From Aphanomyces cochlioides (taxonomy: Eukaryota > Oomycota > Saprolegniomycetes > Saprolegniales > Verrucalvaceae), in NCBI GenBank assembly GCA_019828595.1, contig JAHQRK010000028.1, forward strand, positions 1-64,000: a DNA stretch of 64,000 nt, given 5' to 3'. Shown piece by piece: positions 1-11,615 of the stretch (position 1 is the stretch's first letter; the number at the start of each line of letters is the position of its first letter). Below the pieces are notes generated by a model. It made no database searches. It was given only the letters and a program-made list of their open reading frames with translations, and was not told where the DNA came from. The translations under genes and the position numbers were made by a program.

Positions 1-3000
1 AGACCAACACTCACGGAGTCACCATCATTCCAGGTATTGTATCACCTCACCCACTTTCGTCGTCCAATCAGGATGGCGGAAGTGGTGTGAGTAATGTCTC
101 TACACCTAACCCTAGGGCCGAAGTGGAGGTCGAGTTCGACCCCAACAGCGTCTCTGGAGACCAATCTGCGTCTCGCTCCCCCAGCGCTTCACCTGGTGCT
201 CCACTCGCCGGAGTTCCAGGGGGGTCAACCTCAGTGGGTCAGTGGTTGACCCCCAGACCACTGTCGTTAACTTGTCTAGCGAAGCCCTCACTCAGGAGGG
301 CGAACCACTGGGGCCTTGTGCCTGTGGTGGCTGCTTCCCTGGACTCCAATTGGAGTCGATCCCCAGTGAAGGCGGCGAGAAAACGGGGTCCATGCCAGCC
401 CTAGAGGCTACGAGGGCCCCCCCTATGGGCACACCCTGCGGTTCTGTCTACTTCCCCCCAGGGGCCTCTTCGGAGGGGCGGGGGCGGTATCCCGATTTGG
501 GTTCTCGCCGGAGCAATGGTGTACCCCAGTCACCGTGCTGCGGGGATGGCATGGATTCCCCTTCTACCCCTGTCACTGGGGGTCTGGCCCCGGCCTTTCT
601 CGTGACCAATGGGACTGAGCCAGCAGCCACCAACCGCGTCGCCCCCTGTGCTGAGCCTCCTAGAACGGGAGAGGAAGAAGAAAAATCTCAAGAGGACGTG
701 GATATGGTCTCTGGAGACGCCGAGGGGAAGGATTCTACTGAAACCGAGGCCTTAACCGACGAGGGAAATACTCAAATTCACTCGGAGGTTGATGGGTCAG
801 GCGACATTAACGGCCAAGCGAAGCCGTGTGATACTCCTGGAGAAGTTATTCAAGAGGAACAATCGACAAACAATGACAATGACCAGTCAAATCAAGACAT
901 TGTCGACAAATCCGTTGCTCAAGGAAATGGCGCTGTTGATCCTCCTACCGCGGCAGACAAAATACAAGGCGATCAAGAGCAACAAAACGCTGAAAAGGCC
1001 AATCCATGGACGCAAAAGACTCCCGGCAAGGATTCAGCTTCGTCCAAGAAAGATTCCAAGCAAGGCAATGCTCCCAAAGGCGCGAAACATCGCAACACTG
1101 GTGCTCATGCTATTGCCGATGACGATATTGCGCGATGCGAGGCCATGGCGGACGCATTCTACAAAGACTCTGGTGACATGGACGCCTTCATTGAAAACAT
1201 TTTGCTCACCCCCCAGTCCCAAGTGTACGAGCTCACAGTCAAGTTGGGCGAAGCCTACAAGGACTGGTCCGAAAAAGTCATCTGCGATCAATTTGTCAAG
1301 GAAAATCCTGGTTCGTTATGGGGCTCCAAATTTCCGAACATTTTGATCCACAAGAAGAACCCACAGACCATTGTGATCTCAAGTTACAACTTGTCTACGT
1401 GCGTGGAAATGGGAGGCACAACGTTTCGACTTGGTGGCAAAGATTTCCTGGTTCCCAAGTACTCGCGTTATGGCAACAACTACTATGTTACGTTCAACAA
1501 GGTCAGTCACCCTTCGATGGCCAAGGCAATTGTCAAGAAAATGGCTGCATTGACCAAGTCAGTGATAGCAGCATTCAACCCTACTGCTGGTCAGAACATC
1601 AAGTCGCCGCATTTGAGAGTCATTTTCAAGTCGCCTGCGCCTCCAGCAGTGTTGGTGCCAAAATCCGGCGACGCACTACGCGAAATCACCATTACGGATC
1701 CGTCGGGTCAGCCTTTTGTCGTCGTGTTTCAGCACAAGATCGCTGCTCTGAACAAGACATTGCCTCCATCGATTGTTTCACGACGTGCAGAGGCCAAGGC
1801 TGAAAAAGCGAAGGCAAAAGCGGCCAAGGCAGCGGCAAAATCTCCTCCGTCAGGAGAAAAAGAACCTGAACATGATGGAGACGATCATGATCAAGACCCT
1901 GGAACAAATGCGGAAGGCGAGGCCGACTCAACTGAGGCATCTGAAGATGGTCAAGATGAACAACCACAGCCAACAGCTCCTTCTCATGGCTCTGATGTCG
2001 ATATGTCTGGTGACAGCGATCCCCCTAACAACAATGGACAAGACAAACAACAAGAAGATGTGGAAATGTCTACCAACGAATCGCCCGCTCTTGCTCCACC
2101 AAGTGAGCAGCCCAAGAACTCGCTGGACCTTCAATTGGTAACGGGCTACCGGTCTGGACCAGCTCCAAAACGTACTTTGCCTTCGTCCCCACGTTTGGAT
2201 CCCCTGCCGACATCCAACCGTTTTCATATCCTCGAAGAAGACGACGTGGAACTCTCGTTTGAAGACTTTGCAGTGCCTCGAATTGTATTGGAAGATTCAA
2301 GTGCGCCACGCCCGAAAAAGACCAAAGGCAAAGCGAAGAAACAACGACTTAACAAGTCTGCTGCAGCCCACCTCGAATTGGCGAAGAAGATCATTCGAGA
2401 CAAGAAAGTCGAAGGCAGTATCACCGAATGTCAACGCATCTTGCGAGATGATCCTCAGCTCGTTGCACATGCTATGTACGCACAAGATGAAGACCTCAGT
2501 TTGTTTCAGTCACTTGTTGCAACCAAGACTATTGAGCGCAAGATGGCTTTGTTAAAAGCTCAAGGCAAGCCTCACAACTACAAACATCACGTCAACTTCA
2601 TGGCTCAATACAAGATTCACCCGTCAGAAATCTTGGAAGAATTGACCACGGACATACCAGAGATCAAGCGCATCCTCTTTGCACTTGCTACGATTGACTT
2701 ATTCCTCTCAAATCGGGCCCCAGACCTCTACACAAACTCGGAGGCACTGACTGTTCTATTGAACCAAGAAGCAACAAGATTGCCTGACACCAACTGCTTG
2801 ACGGACTGGTCGCTGTTTGCTTTGATCGAAAACTTCAGCGACAATCTCGAGAAGTTCACTTTGCCGGCTCCCGTCTTGTCGGCCATCTCGATGCTCAAAA
2901 GCATCACCAACAATTACCACATCGACGAGCTCTGCAGCAAAGCTCACCACTCCATGAACGCCGACGAAATTGATCCCCTCGATTTGGAGGACGATCAACT

Positions 3001-3004
3001 CTAA
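1..3004 (+). pseudogene. LINE ORF1 of copy A, partial and frameshifted
   Basis: This is ORF1 without its first about 12 codons, which lie outside the window. The reading frame is open from base 3 to the G run at 219-224, where A has six Gs and the intact copies E and J have seven. The frame then shifts and stays open to the TAA at 3002-3004. The protein has a Ser/Pro/Gly-rich N-terminus, an acidic stretch, a conserved globular region and a Lys/Ala-rich helix. After these come a basic patch (KKTKGKAKKQR) and a helical C-terminus ending LEDDQL. No zinc knuckle is visible. By position it is the RNA-binding ORF1 protein of the LINE; that role is inferred from family organisation. The broken run sits in the 5' arm of a strong hairpin, so slippage or a sequencing error are both possible. 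Confidence 0.85.
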
Positions 3005-3079
3005 GGCTTCTATCCCCTGCTTCAATCCATTTCAACCTCCCCTCTGACCCCTCCATTCTACTCATTTTCATCTGTACTC

Positions 3080-6000
3080 GTGATGATTGACAACAACTTC
3101 TCCGATGTCCCAACTGAACTCGTGGACTGGGACCCACAAATCATCTCCCTCAACACCAATGGCTTCTCCAACAGTCATCGGTACATCCTCGACAAACTAT
3201 CAAGTGTTCACGACGTTTCCTTTATCCAAGAAACCCGTTTCCGCACGCCAAGTCTCCACGACCGTGTTGCGTTCCATTGGCAACGCATCACAAACCACGA
3301 AGGCTCTTTGTTCTTTGAAGAGCCTATTTACCCTGAAGTATCCACGTCGCCAGCCACTGGAGGTCTGGCTACGTTGATACATCCTCACTCTCCTTTGAAG
3401 AACGCCACTCAAGTCCCTCATGACAACCCAGTGCTTCGTGGTCGTTATCTACAAGTGCGATGTACTCTGGGTCCACTGACAGTCGTTCTCCACAATATCT
3501 ATGCGCCGGCAGCCTTCCAAGAACGAGCAAGTTACTTCGAAGAATTGCCACGCGACTTTCCTCCACATGCGCTCCACATTGTTGGAGGAGATTTCAACTG
3601 CACTCTCAACAAAGATTTGGATTCGTTGAGACCCAGTACCTCCACCATGGCCGGCACCCTTCAACTGGAACAATGGATGCACAGTTTGTCTCTGGTGGAT
3701 CTGTTTCGCCGTCAAAACCCCGTGGCACGAGCCTTCACAAGTCCCACACTCACCAACCGACTTGACTACATCTTTTGTTCGTCCACCTTGGCGGGACTTT
3801 GTCATTGGAAGGCGACGCACATGCCACACGTTCCACAGGCTGACCACGTGGCTTGTCGTATCATCACAAAGCGTCAAACATTGCGCCATGGCTCTGGATC
3901 ATGGAAAGCTCCAACTTGGCTACTTCGTCTACCACGAGCGGCCGAGATTGTTCATGGATGTCTGGATCGATTTTTGGACAAGTCTCCAACATTCCACAAT
4001 ATCTCCAAGGCCTACGACATGCTGGTCAATGATATCCGCTCCCAACTCAAAGAATTCCATTCTCAACGATTGGAGAAACAACGTCTGCCGTTGAAGAAGT
4101 TAGCTGTCGAGATCGCTTCGCTTTTGCAAGTCCCCAACATGCGTCAAGATGCAGTGCTGGTGGATCGAGTGCGAGACCTTCAAAAGCAAATTCACGAGCT
4201 GCAAGATCGAGACAAGCAGTTTCGTCAAGACCAGGCGTTCCAACTTCACTTGTACAAAGCAGAGCGCTCGTCCAAGTTCCACTTCATGTCCCCTGTCCCT
4301 ACCCCCTTGAAGAAGACAGTCTTCAAAGAGTTGGTGGATGTCAATGGAAATGTTGTCTCCAATCAACAAGGCATGTCTGACGTCCTGGTCGACTACTACA
4401 AGGACTTGTTTGCAGCTCCCGAGGTGCAGCGATCTGGAGACGAAGTGTCGTCATTTCTGACCCCATTGACTCGACACAAGCAACTGCCAGAGCAAGCCCA
4501 GAAAGAGCTGTCGGCTCCCTTGCGCGCCAACGAGTTCTATCATGCTATTCGACACAGCAGTTCGAACTCAGCGCCAGGTCCCAACGCTCTGCCATTCGAA
4601 GTCCTCAAACTTGCACCTCACAAGTGGTCGTTGGTATTGGAGCTGCTATTCACACACCAGCTCCATTCTCACCCTCGCTTGACTCCCATGCAACTTGTCA
4701 GTACGCTGGTGTTGCTGCACAAGAAAGGCCCCAAGTCACAAGCCAAGAACTATCGGCCCATTAGCCTACTCAACACGGATGTGAAAATCCTGACGAGTAT
4801 TCTGGCTTATCGACTTCAGCGCCACATTCGACACATCATCCACCCGGACCAGCAAGGCTTTATCCGTCGAAGCAATATCCAAACCAATATTGCACGACTG
4901 GATGACATGCTGCACCACATCAAACTACACAGTCCGTCCTCGATGGTGGCACTGCTTGACTTTGAGAAAGCTTTTGATCGCGTGGACCACGCGTACTTGC
5001 TCCGCGTCCTCCGTCACTATGGCTTTCCCGAAACCTTTGTTGACATGGTTCGCGTACTGTACTCGGGCCGCAAGTCTCGCATCTTGGTGAACGGCTTCTT
5101 GTCCAAGCCAGTTCACATCTCACGCGGTGTGTTGCAAGGTGATCCACTGTCGCCACTTCTGTTTGTGATCGCTTTGGAACCGATGTGCCAACTCCTACGG
5201 CAACACTCCAACTATGGCATCAAGTGTGGGGATCGCTACCACACTGGGAGTTACTTTGCCGACGACTCGCAACTCTATGCGGCAAATGAGACGTGCCTCC
5301 ACCGGCAGCTTGCATTGGTTCAAACCTTTTGCGACAAGTCTGGTTTCCGACTCAACGTAGACAAGACCCAAATTCTGACCTACAGCCAGTTGAATGGGAA
5401 CCTTGCCTCACTACAAGTTACTTCCGACAGTCCCGTGAAGGCTCTTGGTATCTTGGTTGCGCCCAATCTTTCTCCATTGGCACGTTTCAATTACGTGTTT
5501 GAGAAGTTTGTGGCTCGCTTGTCTTTGTGGCTCTACAAGGCTCGAACCATGGCCGGAAAAGTCACTATCCTGCACAGCATATGTCTGCCTGTGTTATGGT
5601 ACCAACTGGCTTTTGTCCCTGCCGACAAAGACCTGGCCAAAAAGATCGACAAGGCCATGCTTCAATTTATGCATGGTGAAGAAATCAACCCATCCTCCTC
5701 TGTCCATGGCCTCCGTTTGATCAAAAAGGAGATCCTATTCATGCCGAAGAAGTCCGGTGGCTTAGGCCTGCACCATGCACTTGCTTTATGGCAACAACAC
5801 AACCGCTCTGTCATGATCAGATGCATTCAAGCCATCACCACCCCACCCCGCAAGTCTGCCATGTCCGCCTGGATTACGCCGGGCTATACTCTCCTCGAGA
5901 AGGCTTTTCATCCATGGGGTTCCCCCGAGATCTCCTCTTGGCAAATGGCTCTTCTGCATTCATCAGACAACTGTACAAGAATCCCAATATCACTCCAATG

Positions 6001-7137
6001 TGGAAAGCCTTATTGAGTAGCTGGTTTGAATCTCGCTGGACTCCGTACGGCTGTCCAAATCACATCTCATCTTTGGATATTCCCCTTTGGCACAACTCGT
6101 ATCTGCCTGGACTCGAAGACCTATACGATCAGTGCTCTACATCGACGCAAGACCAAGCCAATGTATTGGCGTCGCTTCACATCACGAAGTTGTCGCATTT
6201 GTTGACTCCGTGTCAGCGAGTTTGGCCAGCTTCGATCTTGTTCGACAAAATCAACCGTGCCTGCCGCCAAGCCAATTTTGTCCCTCCAACGAAACAATGG
6301 ATCTCAATCTTGGTGACCAAGTTATCACGATTGTTTGAGATTGTTTCTGAAGAGGATGCTCCCGTGTTCCACTTGCCGACGCCAAGCTCTGAATGGATGG
6401 AATGGCACTGGGTGATACACCCTGACTCGAGTCCGATCTTGTTGGCGCTTGCGACTTCGAAATCGGCTAAGATCAGAGCTTCTCCAGCTGTCAGCTCGTC
6501 CATCCTTCCTACCAAGCATCTCAACCTGCCATCCAACTTTTATGAAGACCCCAAGCGCCTTACCCAACTTGCCGCCTTCCTCCAACCCGACCACATTCTC
6601 CCTCGATATGGAGAGTTCATTTTCAAGACCCTTCTCCGCGCCAACGCCATGCAATATCTGTTTCAGTACCAAGACCCCAAGCCGACGTGTGTCTTCTGTC
6701 GTGTCAATGAGACGTACGAGCATTTCCTGTTCTCTTGTGGATATGGTCAATCTGTTTGGTATTTCTTCAAGGCGATCCAGCGACTACTCGAGTGTTCCTT
6801 TCCGTCGACTTGTCTGGAAATGTTCTACGAGACGCCCAAGCCGTCCGATGGATACTACATCCGTGGCTATCTGAAGATCTGGCCGATTGTCCGAGCCTGC
6901 GTGTATTATCAAATATGGCTCCAACGTGCCGATCGCACCTTTCGACCCGACCTCACAGCGAAGAGTCCGATGGAAGTTGCCATTCATGCTGCCTCTTTGA
7001 TCAAGCTACATCTACAACAGCTCCTGGTTGATCTCCCTCTCAAGAAGGGATACACCAAGGTATTCAATGTGCTCAAGCATCTATCTTCGGACCACTGGTT
7101 ACGTCAACACATCATTCCTGACAGCGTCGTTTCATGA
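3080..7137 (+). pseudogene. LINE ORF2 (endonuclease-reverse transcriptase) of copy A, frameshifted
   Basis: ORF2 starts MMIDNN 75 nt after the ORF1 stop. Endonuclease motifs (LNTNG, QETRF, GGDFN, LDYIF, ADH) and reverse transcriptase motifs (NYRPISLLN, DFEKAFD, LQGDPLSP, FADD) are all in the first frame. At 5922-5926 a run of five Cs replaces the six found in E, H, I and J. The frame therefore moves from GSPEISSW to the frame that should read GSPRDLLL and ends at TGA 7135-7137. The C-terminal zinc motif (C-x2-C-x7-H-x4-C, near 6688-6740) is cut off from the catalytic part. Total length is 4,058 nt against 4,059 for intact ORF2. Copy B has the same deletion. Confidence 0.9.
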
Positions 7138-7283
7138 GTGAGCTAACGGCTCACTCACTTCATCTCCTGTTCAATGACCACTTTGCCATATTCTGTTTTC
7201 CAAGTTCTATTTATACAGTACGAGGCAAATTAGTAAGTCATTAGGGCCTTTGCTCAAAAATAAGGTTAATACAACTCATTTAA

Positions 7284-7336
7284 CCATGAACGCCGACGAA
7301 ATTGATCCCCTCGATTTGGAGGACGATCAACTCTAA
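7284..7336 (+). pseudogene. LINE ORF1 3' tail of copy B
   Basis: These are the last codons of ORF1 (MNADEIDPLDLEDDQL, then TAA at 7334-7336), in the same frame as in complete copies. They follow directly after the 3' end of copy A. The rest of B's ORF1 must lie to the left of A, outside the window. The ATG here is an internal ORF1 methionine and not a real start. Confidence 0.88.
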
Positions 7337-10300
7337 GGCTTCTATCCCCTGCTTCAATCCATTTCAACCTCCCCTCTGACCCCTCCATTCTACTCATTTT
7401 CATCTGTACTCGTGATGATTGACAACAACTTCTCCGATGTCCCAACTGAACTCGTGGACTGGGACCCACAAATCATCTCCCTCAACACCAATGGCTTCTC
7501 CAACAGTCATCGGTACATCCTCGACAAACTATCAAGTGTTCACGACGTTTCCTTTATCCAAGAAACCCGTTTCCGCACGCCAAGTCTCCACGACCGTGTT
7601 GCGTTCCATTGGCAACGCATCACAAACCACGAAGGCTCTTTGTTCTTTGAAGAGCCTATTTACCCTGAAGTATCCACGTCGCCAGCCACTGGAGGTCTGG
7701 CTACGTTGATACATCCTCACTCTCCTTTGAAGAACGCCACTCAAGTCCCTCATGACAACCCAGTGCTTCGTGGTCGTTATCTACAAGTGCGATGTACTCT
7801 GGGTCCACTGACAGTCGTTCTCCACAATATCTATGCGCCGGCAGCCTTCCAAGAACGAGCAAGTTACTTCGAAGAATTGCCACGCGACTTTCCTCCACAT
7901 GCGCTCCACATTGTTGGAGGAGATTTCAACTGCACTCTCAACAAAGATTTGGATTCGTTGAGACCCAGTACCTCCACCATGGCCGGCACCCTTCAACTGG
8001 AACAATGGATGCACAGTTTGTCTCTGGTGGATCTGTTTCGCCGTCAAAACCCCGTGGCAAGAACCTTCACAAGTCCCACACTCACCAACCGACTTGATTA
8101 CATCTTTTGTTCGTCCACCTTGGCGGGTCTTCGTCATTGGAAGGCGACGCACATGCCACACGTTCCACAGGCTGACCACGTGGCTTGTCGTATCATCACA
8201 AAGCGTCAAACATTGCGCCATGGCTCTGGATCATGGAAAGCTCCAACTTGGCTACTTCGTCTACCACGAGCGGCCGAGATTGTTCATGGATGTCTGGATC
8301 GATTTTTGGACAAGTCTCCAACATTCCACAATATCTCCAAGGCCTACGACATACTGGTCAATGATATCCGCTCCCAACTCAAAGAATTCCATTCTCAACG
8401 ATTGGAGAAACAACGTCTGCCGTTGAAGAAGTTAGCTGTCGAGATCGCTTCGCTTTTGCAAGTCCCCAACATGCGTCAAGATTCAGTGCTGGTGGATCGA
8501 GTGCGAGACCTTCAAAAGCAAATTCACGAGCTGCAAGATCGAGACAAGCAGTTTCGTCAAGACCAGGCGTTCCAACTTCACTTGTACAAAGCAGAGCGCT
8601 CGTCCAAGTTCCACTTCATGTCCCCTGTCCCTACCCCCTTGAAGAAGACAGTCTTCAAAGAGTTGGTGGATGTCAATGGAAATGTTGTCTCCAATCAACA
8701 AGGCATGTCTGACGTCCTGGTCGACTACTACAAGGACTTGTTTGCAGCTCCCGAGGTGCAGCGATCTGGAGACGAAGTGTCGTCATTTCTGACCCCATTG
8801 ACTCGACACAAGCAACTGCCAGAGCAAGCCCAGAAAGAGCTGTCGGCTCCCTTGCGCGCCAACGAGTTCTATCATGCTATTCGACACAGCAGTTCGAACT
8901 CAGCGCCAGGTCCCAACGCTCTGCCATTCGAAGTCCTCAAACTTGCACCTCACAAGTGGTCGTTGGTATTGGAGCTGCTATTCACACACCAGCTCCATTC
9001 TCACCCTCGCTTGACTCCCATGCAACTTGTCAGTACGCTGGTGTTGCTGCACAAGAAAGGCCCCAAGTCACAGGCCAAGAACTATCGGCCCATTAGCCTA
9101 CTCAACACGGATGTGAAAATCCTGACGAGTATTCTGGCTTATCGACTCCAGCGCCACATTCGACACATCATCCACCCGGACCAGCAAGGCTTTATCCGTC
9201 GAAGCAATATCCAAACCAATATTGCACGACTGGATGACATGCTGCACCACATCAAACTACACAGTCCGTCCTCGATGGTGGCACTGCTTGACTTTGAGAA
9301 AGCTTTTGATCGCGTGGACCACGCGTACTTGCTCCGCGTCCTCCGTCACTATGGCTTTCCCGAAACCTTTGTTGACATGGTTCGCGTACTGTACTCGGGC
9401 CGCAAGTCTCGCATCTTGGTGAACGGCTTCTTGTCCAAGCCAGTTCACATCTCACGCGGTGTGTTGCAAGGTGATCCACTGTCGCCACTTCTGTTTGTGA
9501 TCGCTTTGGAACCGATGTGCCAACTCCTACGGCAACACTCCAACTATGGCATCAAGTGTGGGGATCGCTACCACACTGGGAGTTACTTTGCCGACGACTC
9601 GCAACTCTATGCGGCAAATGAGACGTGCCTCCACCGGCAGCTTGCATTGGTTCAAACCTTTTGCGACAAGTCTGGTTTCCGACTCAACGTAGACAAGACC
9701 CAAATTCTGACTTACAGCCAGTTGAATGGGAACCTTGCCTCACTACAAGTTACTTCCGACAGTCCCGTGAAGGCTCTTGGTATCTTGGTTGCGCCCAATC
9801 TTTCTCCATTGGCACGTTTCAATTACGTGTTTGAGAAGTTTGTGGCTCGCTTGTCTTTGTGGCTCTACAAGGCTCGAACCATGGCCGGAAAAGTCACTAT
9901 CCTGCACAGCATATGTCTGCCTGTGTTATGGTACCAACTGGCTTTTGTCCCTGCCGACAAAGACCTGGCCAAAAAGATCGACAAGGCCATGCTTCAATTT
10001 ATGCATGGTGAAGAAATCAACCCATCCTCCTCTGTCCATGGCCTCCGTTTGATCAAAAAGGAGATCCTATTCATGCCGAAGAAGTCCGGTGGCTTAGGCC
10101 TGCACCATGCACTTGCTTTATGGCAACAACACAACCGCTCTGTCATGATCAGATGCATTCAAGCCATCACCACCCCACCCCGCAAGTCTGCCATGTCCGC
10201 CTGGATTACGCCGGGCTATACTCTCCTCGAGAAGGCTTTTCATCCATGGGGTTCCCCCGAGATCTCCTCTTGGCGAATGGTACTTCTGCATTCATCAGAC

Positions 10301-11615
10301 AACTGTACAAGAATCCCAATATCACTCCAATGTGGAAAGCCTTATTGAGTAGCTGGTTTGAATCCCGCTGGACTCCGTACGGCTGTCCAAATCACATCTC
10401 ATCTTTGGATGTTCCCCTTTGGCACAACTCGTATCTGCCTGGACTCGAAGACCTATACGATCAGTGCTCTACATCGACGCAAGACCAAGCCAATGTATTG
10501 GCTTCGCTTCACATCACGAAGTTGTCGCATTTGTTGACTCCGTGTCAGCGAGTTTGGCCAGCTTCGATCTTGTTCGACAAAATCAACCGTGCCTGCCGCC
10601 AAGCCAATTTTGTCCCTCCAACGAAACAATGGATCTCAATCTTGGTGACCAAGTTATCACGATTGTTTGAGATTGTTTCTGAAGAGGATGCTCCCGTGTT
10701 CCACTTGCCGACGCCAAGCTCTGAATGGATGGAATGGCACTGGATGATTCACCCTGACTCGAGTCCGATCTTGTTGGCGTTTGCGACTTCGAAATCGGCT
10801 AAGATCAGAGCTTCTCCAGCTGTCAGCTCGTCCATTCTTCCTACCAAGCATCTCAACCTGCCATCCAACTTTTACGAAGACCCCAAGCGCCTTACCCAAC
10901 TTGCCGCCTTCCTCCAACCCGACCACATTCTTTCTCGATATGGAGAGTTCATTTTCAAGACCCTTCTCCGCGCCAACGCCATGCAATATCTGTTTCAGTA
11001 CCAAGACCCCAAGCCGACGTGTGTCTTCTGTCGTGTCAATGAGACGTACGAGCATTTCCTGTTCTCTTGTGGATATGGTCAATCTGTTTGGTATTTCTTC
11101 AAGGCGATCCAGCGACTGCTCGAGTGTTCCTTTCCGTCCACGTGTCTGGAAATGTTCTACGAGACGCCCAAGCCGTCCGATGGATACTACATCCGTGGCT
11201 ATCTGAAGATCTGGCCGATTGTCCGAGCCTGCGTGTATTATCAAATATGGCTCCAACGTGCCGATCGCACCTTTCGACCCGACCTCACAGCGAAGAGTCC
11301 GATGGAAGTTGCCATTCATGCTGCCTCTTTGATCAAGCTACATCTACAACAGCTCCTGGTTGATCTCCCTCTCAAGAAGGGATACACCAAGGTATTCAAT
11401 GTGCTCAAGCATCTATCTTCGGACCCCTGGTTACGTCAACACGCCATTCCTGACAGCGTCGTTTCATGAGTGAGCTAACGGCTCACTCACTTCATCTCCT
11501 GTTCAATGACCACTTTGCCATATTCTGTTTTCCAAGTTCTATTTATACAGTACGAGGCAAATTAGTAAGTCATTAGGGCCTTTGCTCAAAAATAAGGTTA
11601 ATACAACTCATTTAA
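7286..11615 (+). mobile_element. LINE copy B (3' 4.3 kb), host of A, nested in copy C
   Basis: B contains the ORF1 tail, spacer, ORF2 and 3' UTR. Its 5' part is separated from it by the insertion of A. The 3' end CATTTAA is followed by CCGTTACCAATTG, which is ORF1 of C on the minus strand, so B lies inside C in opposite orientation. The 3' cyclisation motif is at 11550-11563 and the stop-codon hairpin (loop TAACG) overlaps 11467-11489. Confidence 0.9.
7412..11469 (+). pseudogene. LINE ORF2 (endonuclease-reverse transcriptase) of copy B, frameshifted
   Basis: This has the same layout as the intact ORF2 of copy J, with endonuclease, reverse transcriptase and zinc motif. One C is missing in the run at 10254-10258 (five instead of six), so the first 950 or so codons and the C-terminal 400 are in different frames. 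B differs from A at several residues in the same ORF (for example VARTF/LAGLRHW against VARAF/LAGLCHW), so A and B are distinct copies that share the frameshift. Confidence 0.9.

Larger units (their letters stand above)
1..7283 (+). mobile_element. LINE copy A (5' end outside window), nested in copy B
   Basis: The first base corresponds to element position 96 (compared with copy E), so a full-length A would start about 95 nt upstream of the window. A carries ORF1, spacer, ORF2 and a 3' UTR ending CATTTAA at 7283. It is followed by CCATGAACGCC, which is the ORF1 tail of copy B, so A is inserted in B. Its matching target duplication should lie left of the window. Both ORFs carry a one-base deletion in a G/C run, so A is probably inactive. 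The ORF2 stop-codon hairpin is at 7135-7157 (loop TAACG), the 3' cyclisation motif at 7218-7231 and the terminal hairpin at 7264-7285. Confidence 0.93.

Noticed and set aside
7205..7222. TATA-like CTATTTATAC in the 3' UTR as a promoter for a downstream copy, as in HeT-A
   Set aside because: No downstream neighbour here starts with its own 5' end right after a 3' UTR, so there is nothing for such a promoter to drive.
10657..11319. Open frames of 60-220 codons antisense to ORF2 and ORF1, repeated in every copy
   Set aside because: They lie opposite conserved coding sequence, have no recognisable motif, and recur only because the copies are nearly identical.
1..11615. Simple tandem duplication or assembly collapse as the explanation for repeated units
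   Set aside because: Unit boundaries differ each time. They coincide with element 3' ends and are bracketed by short TSDs, and copies differ at scattered sites. This fits successive insertions better.
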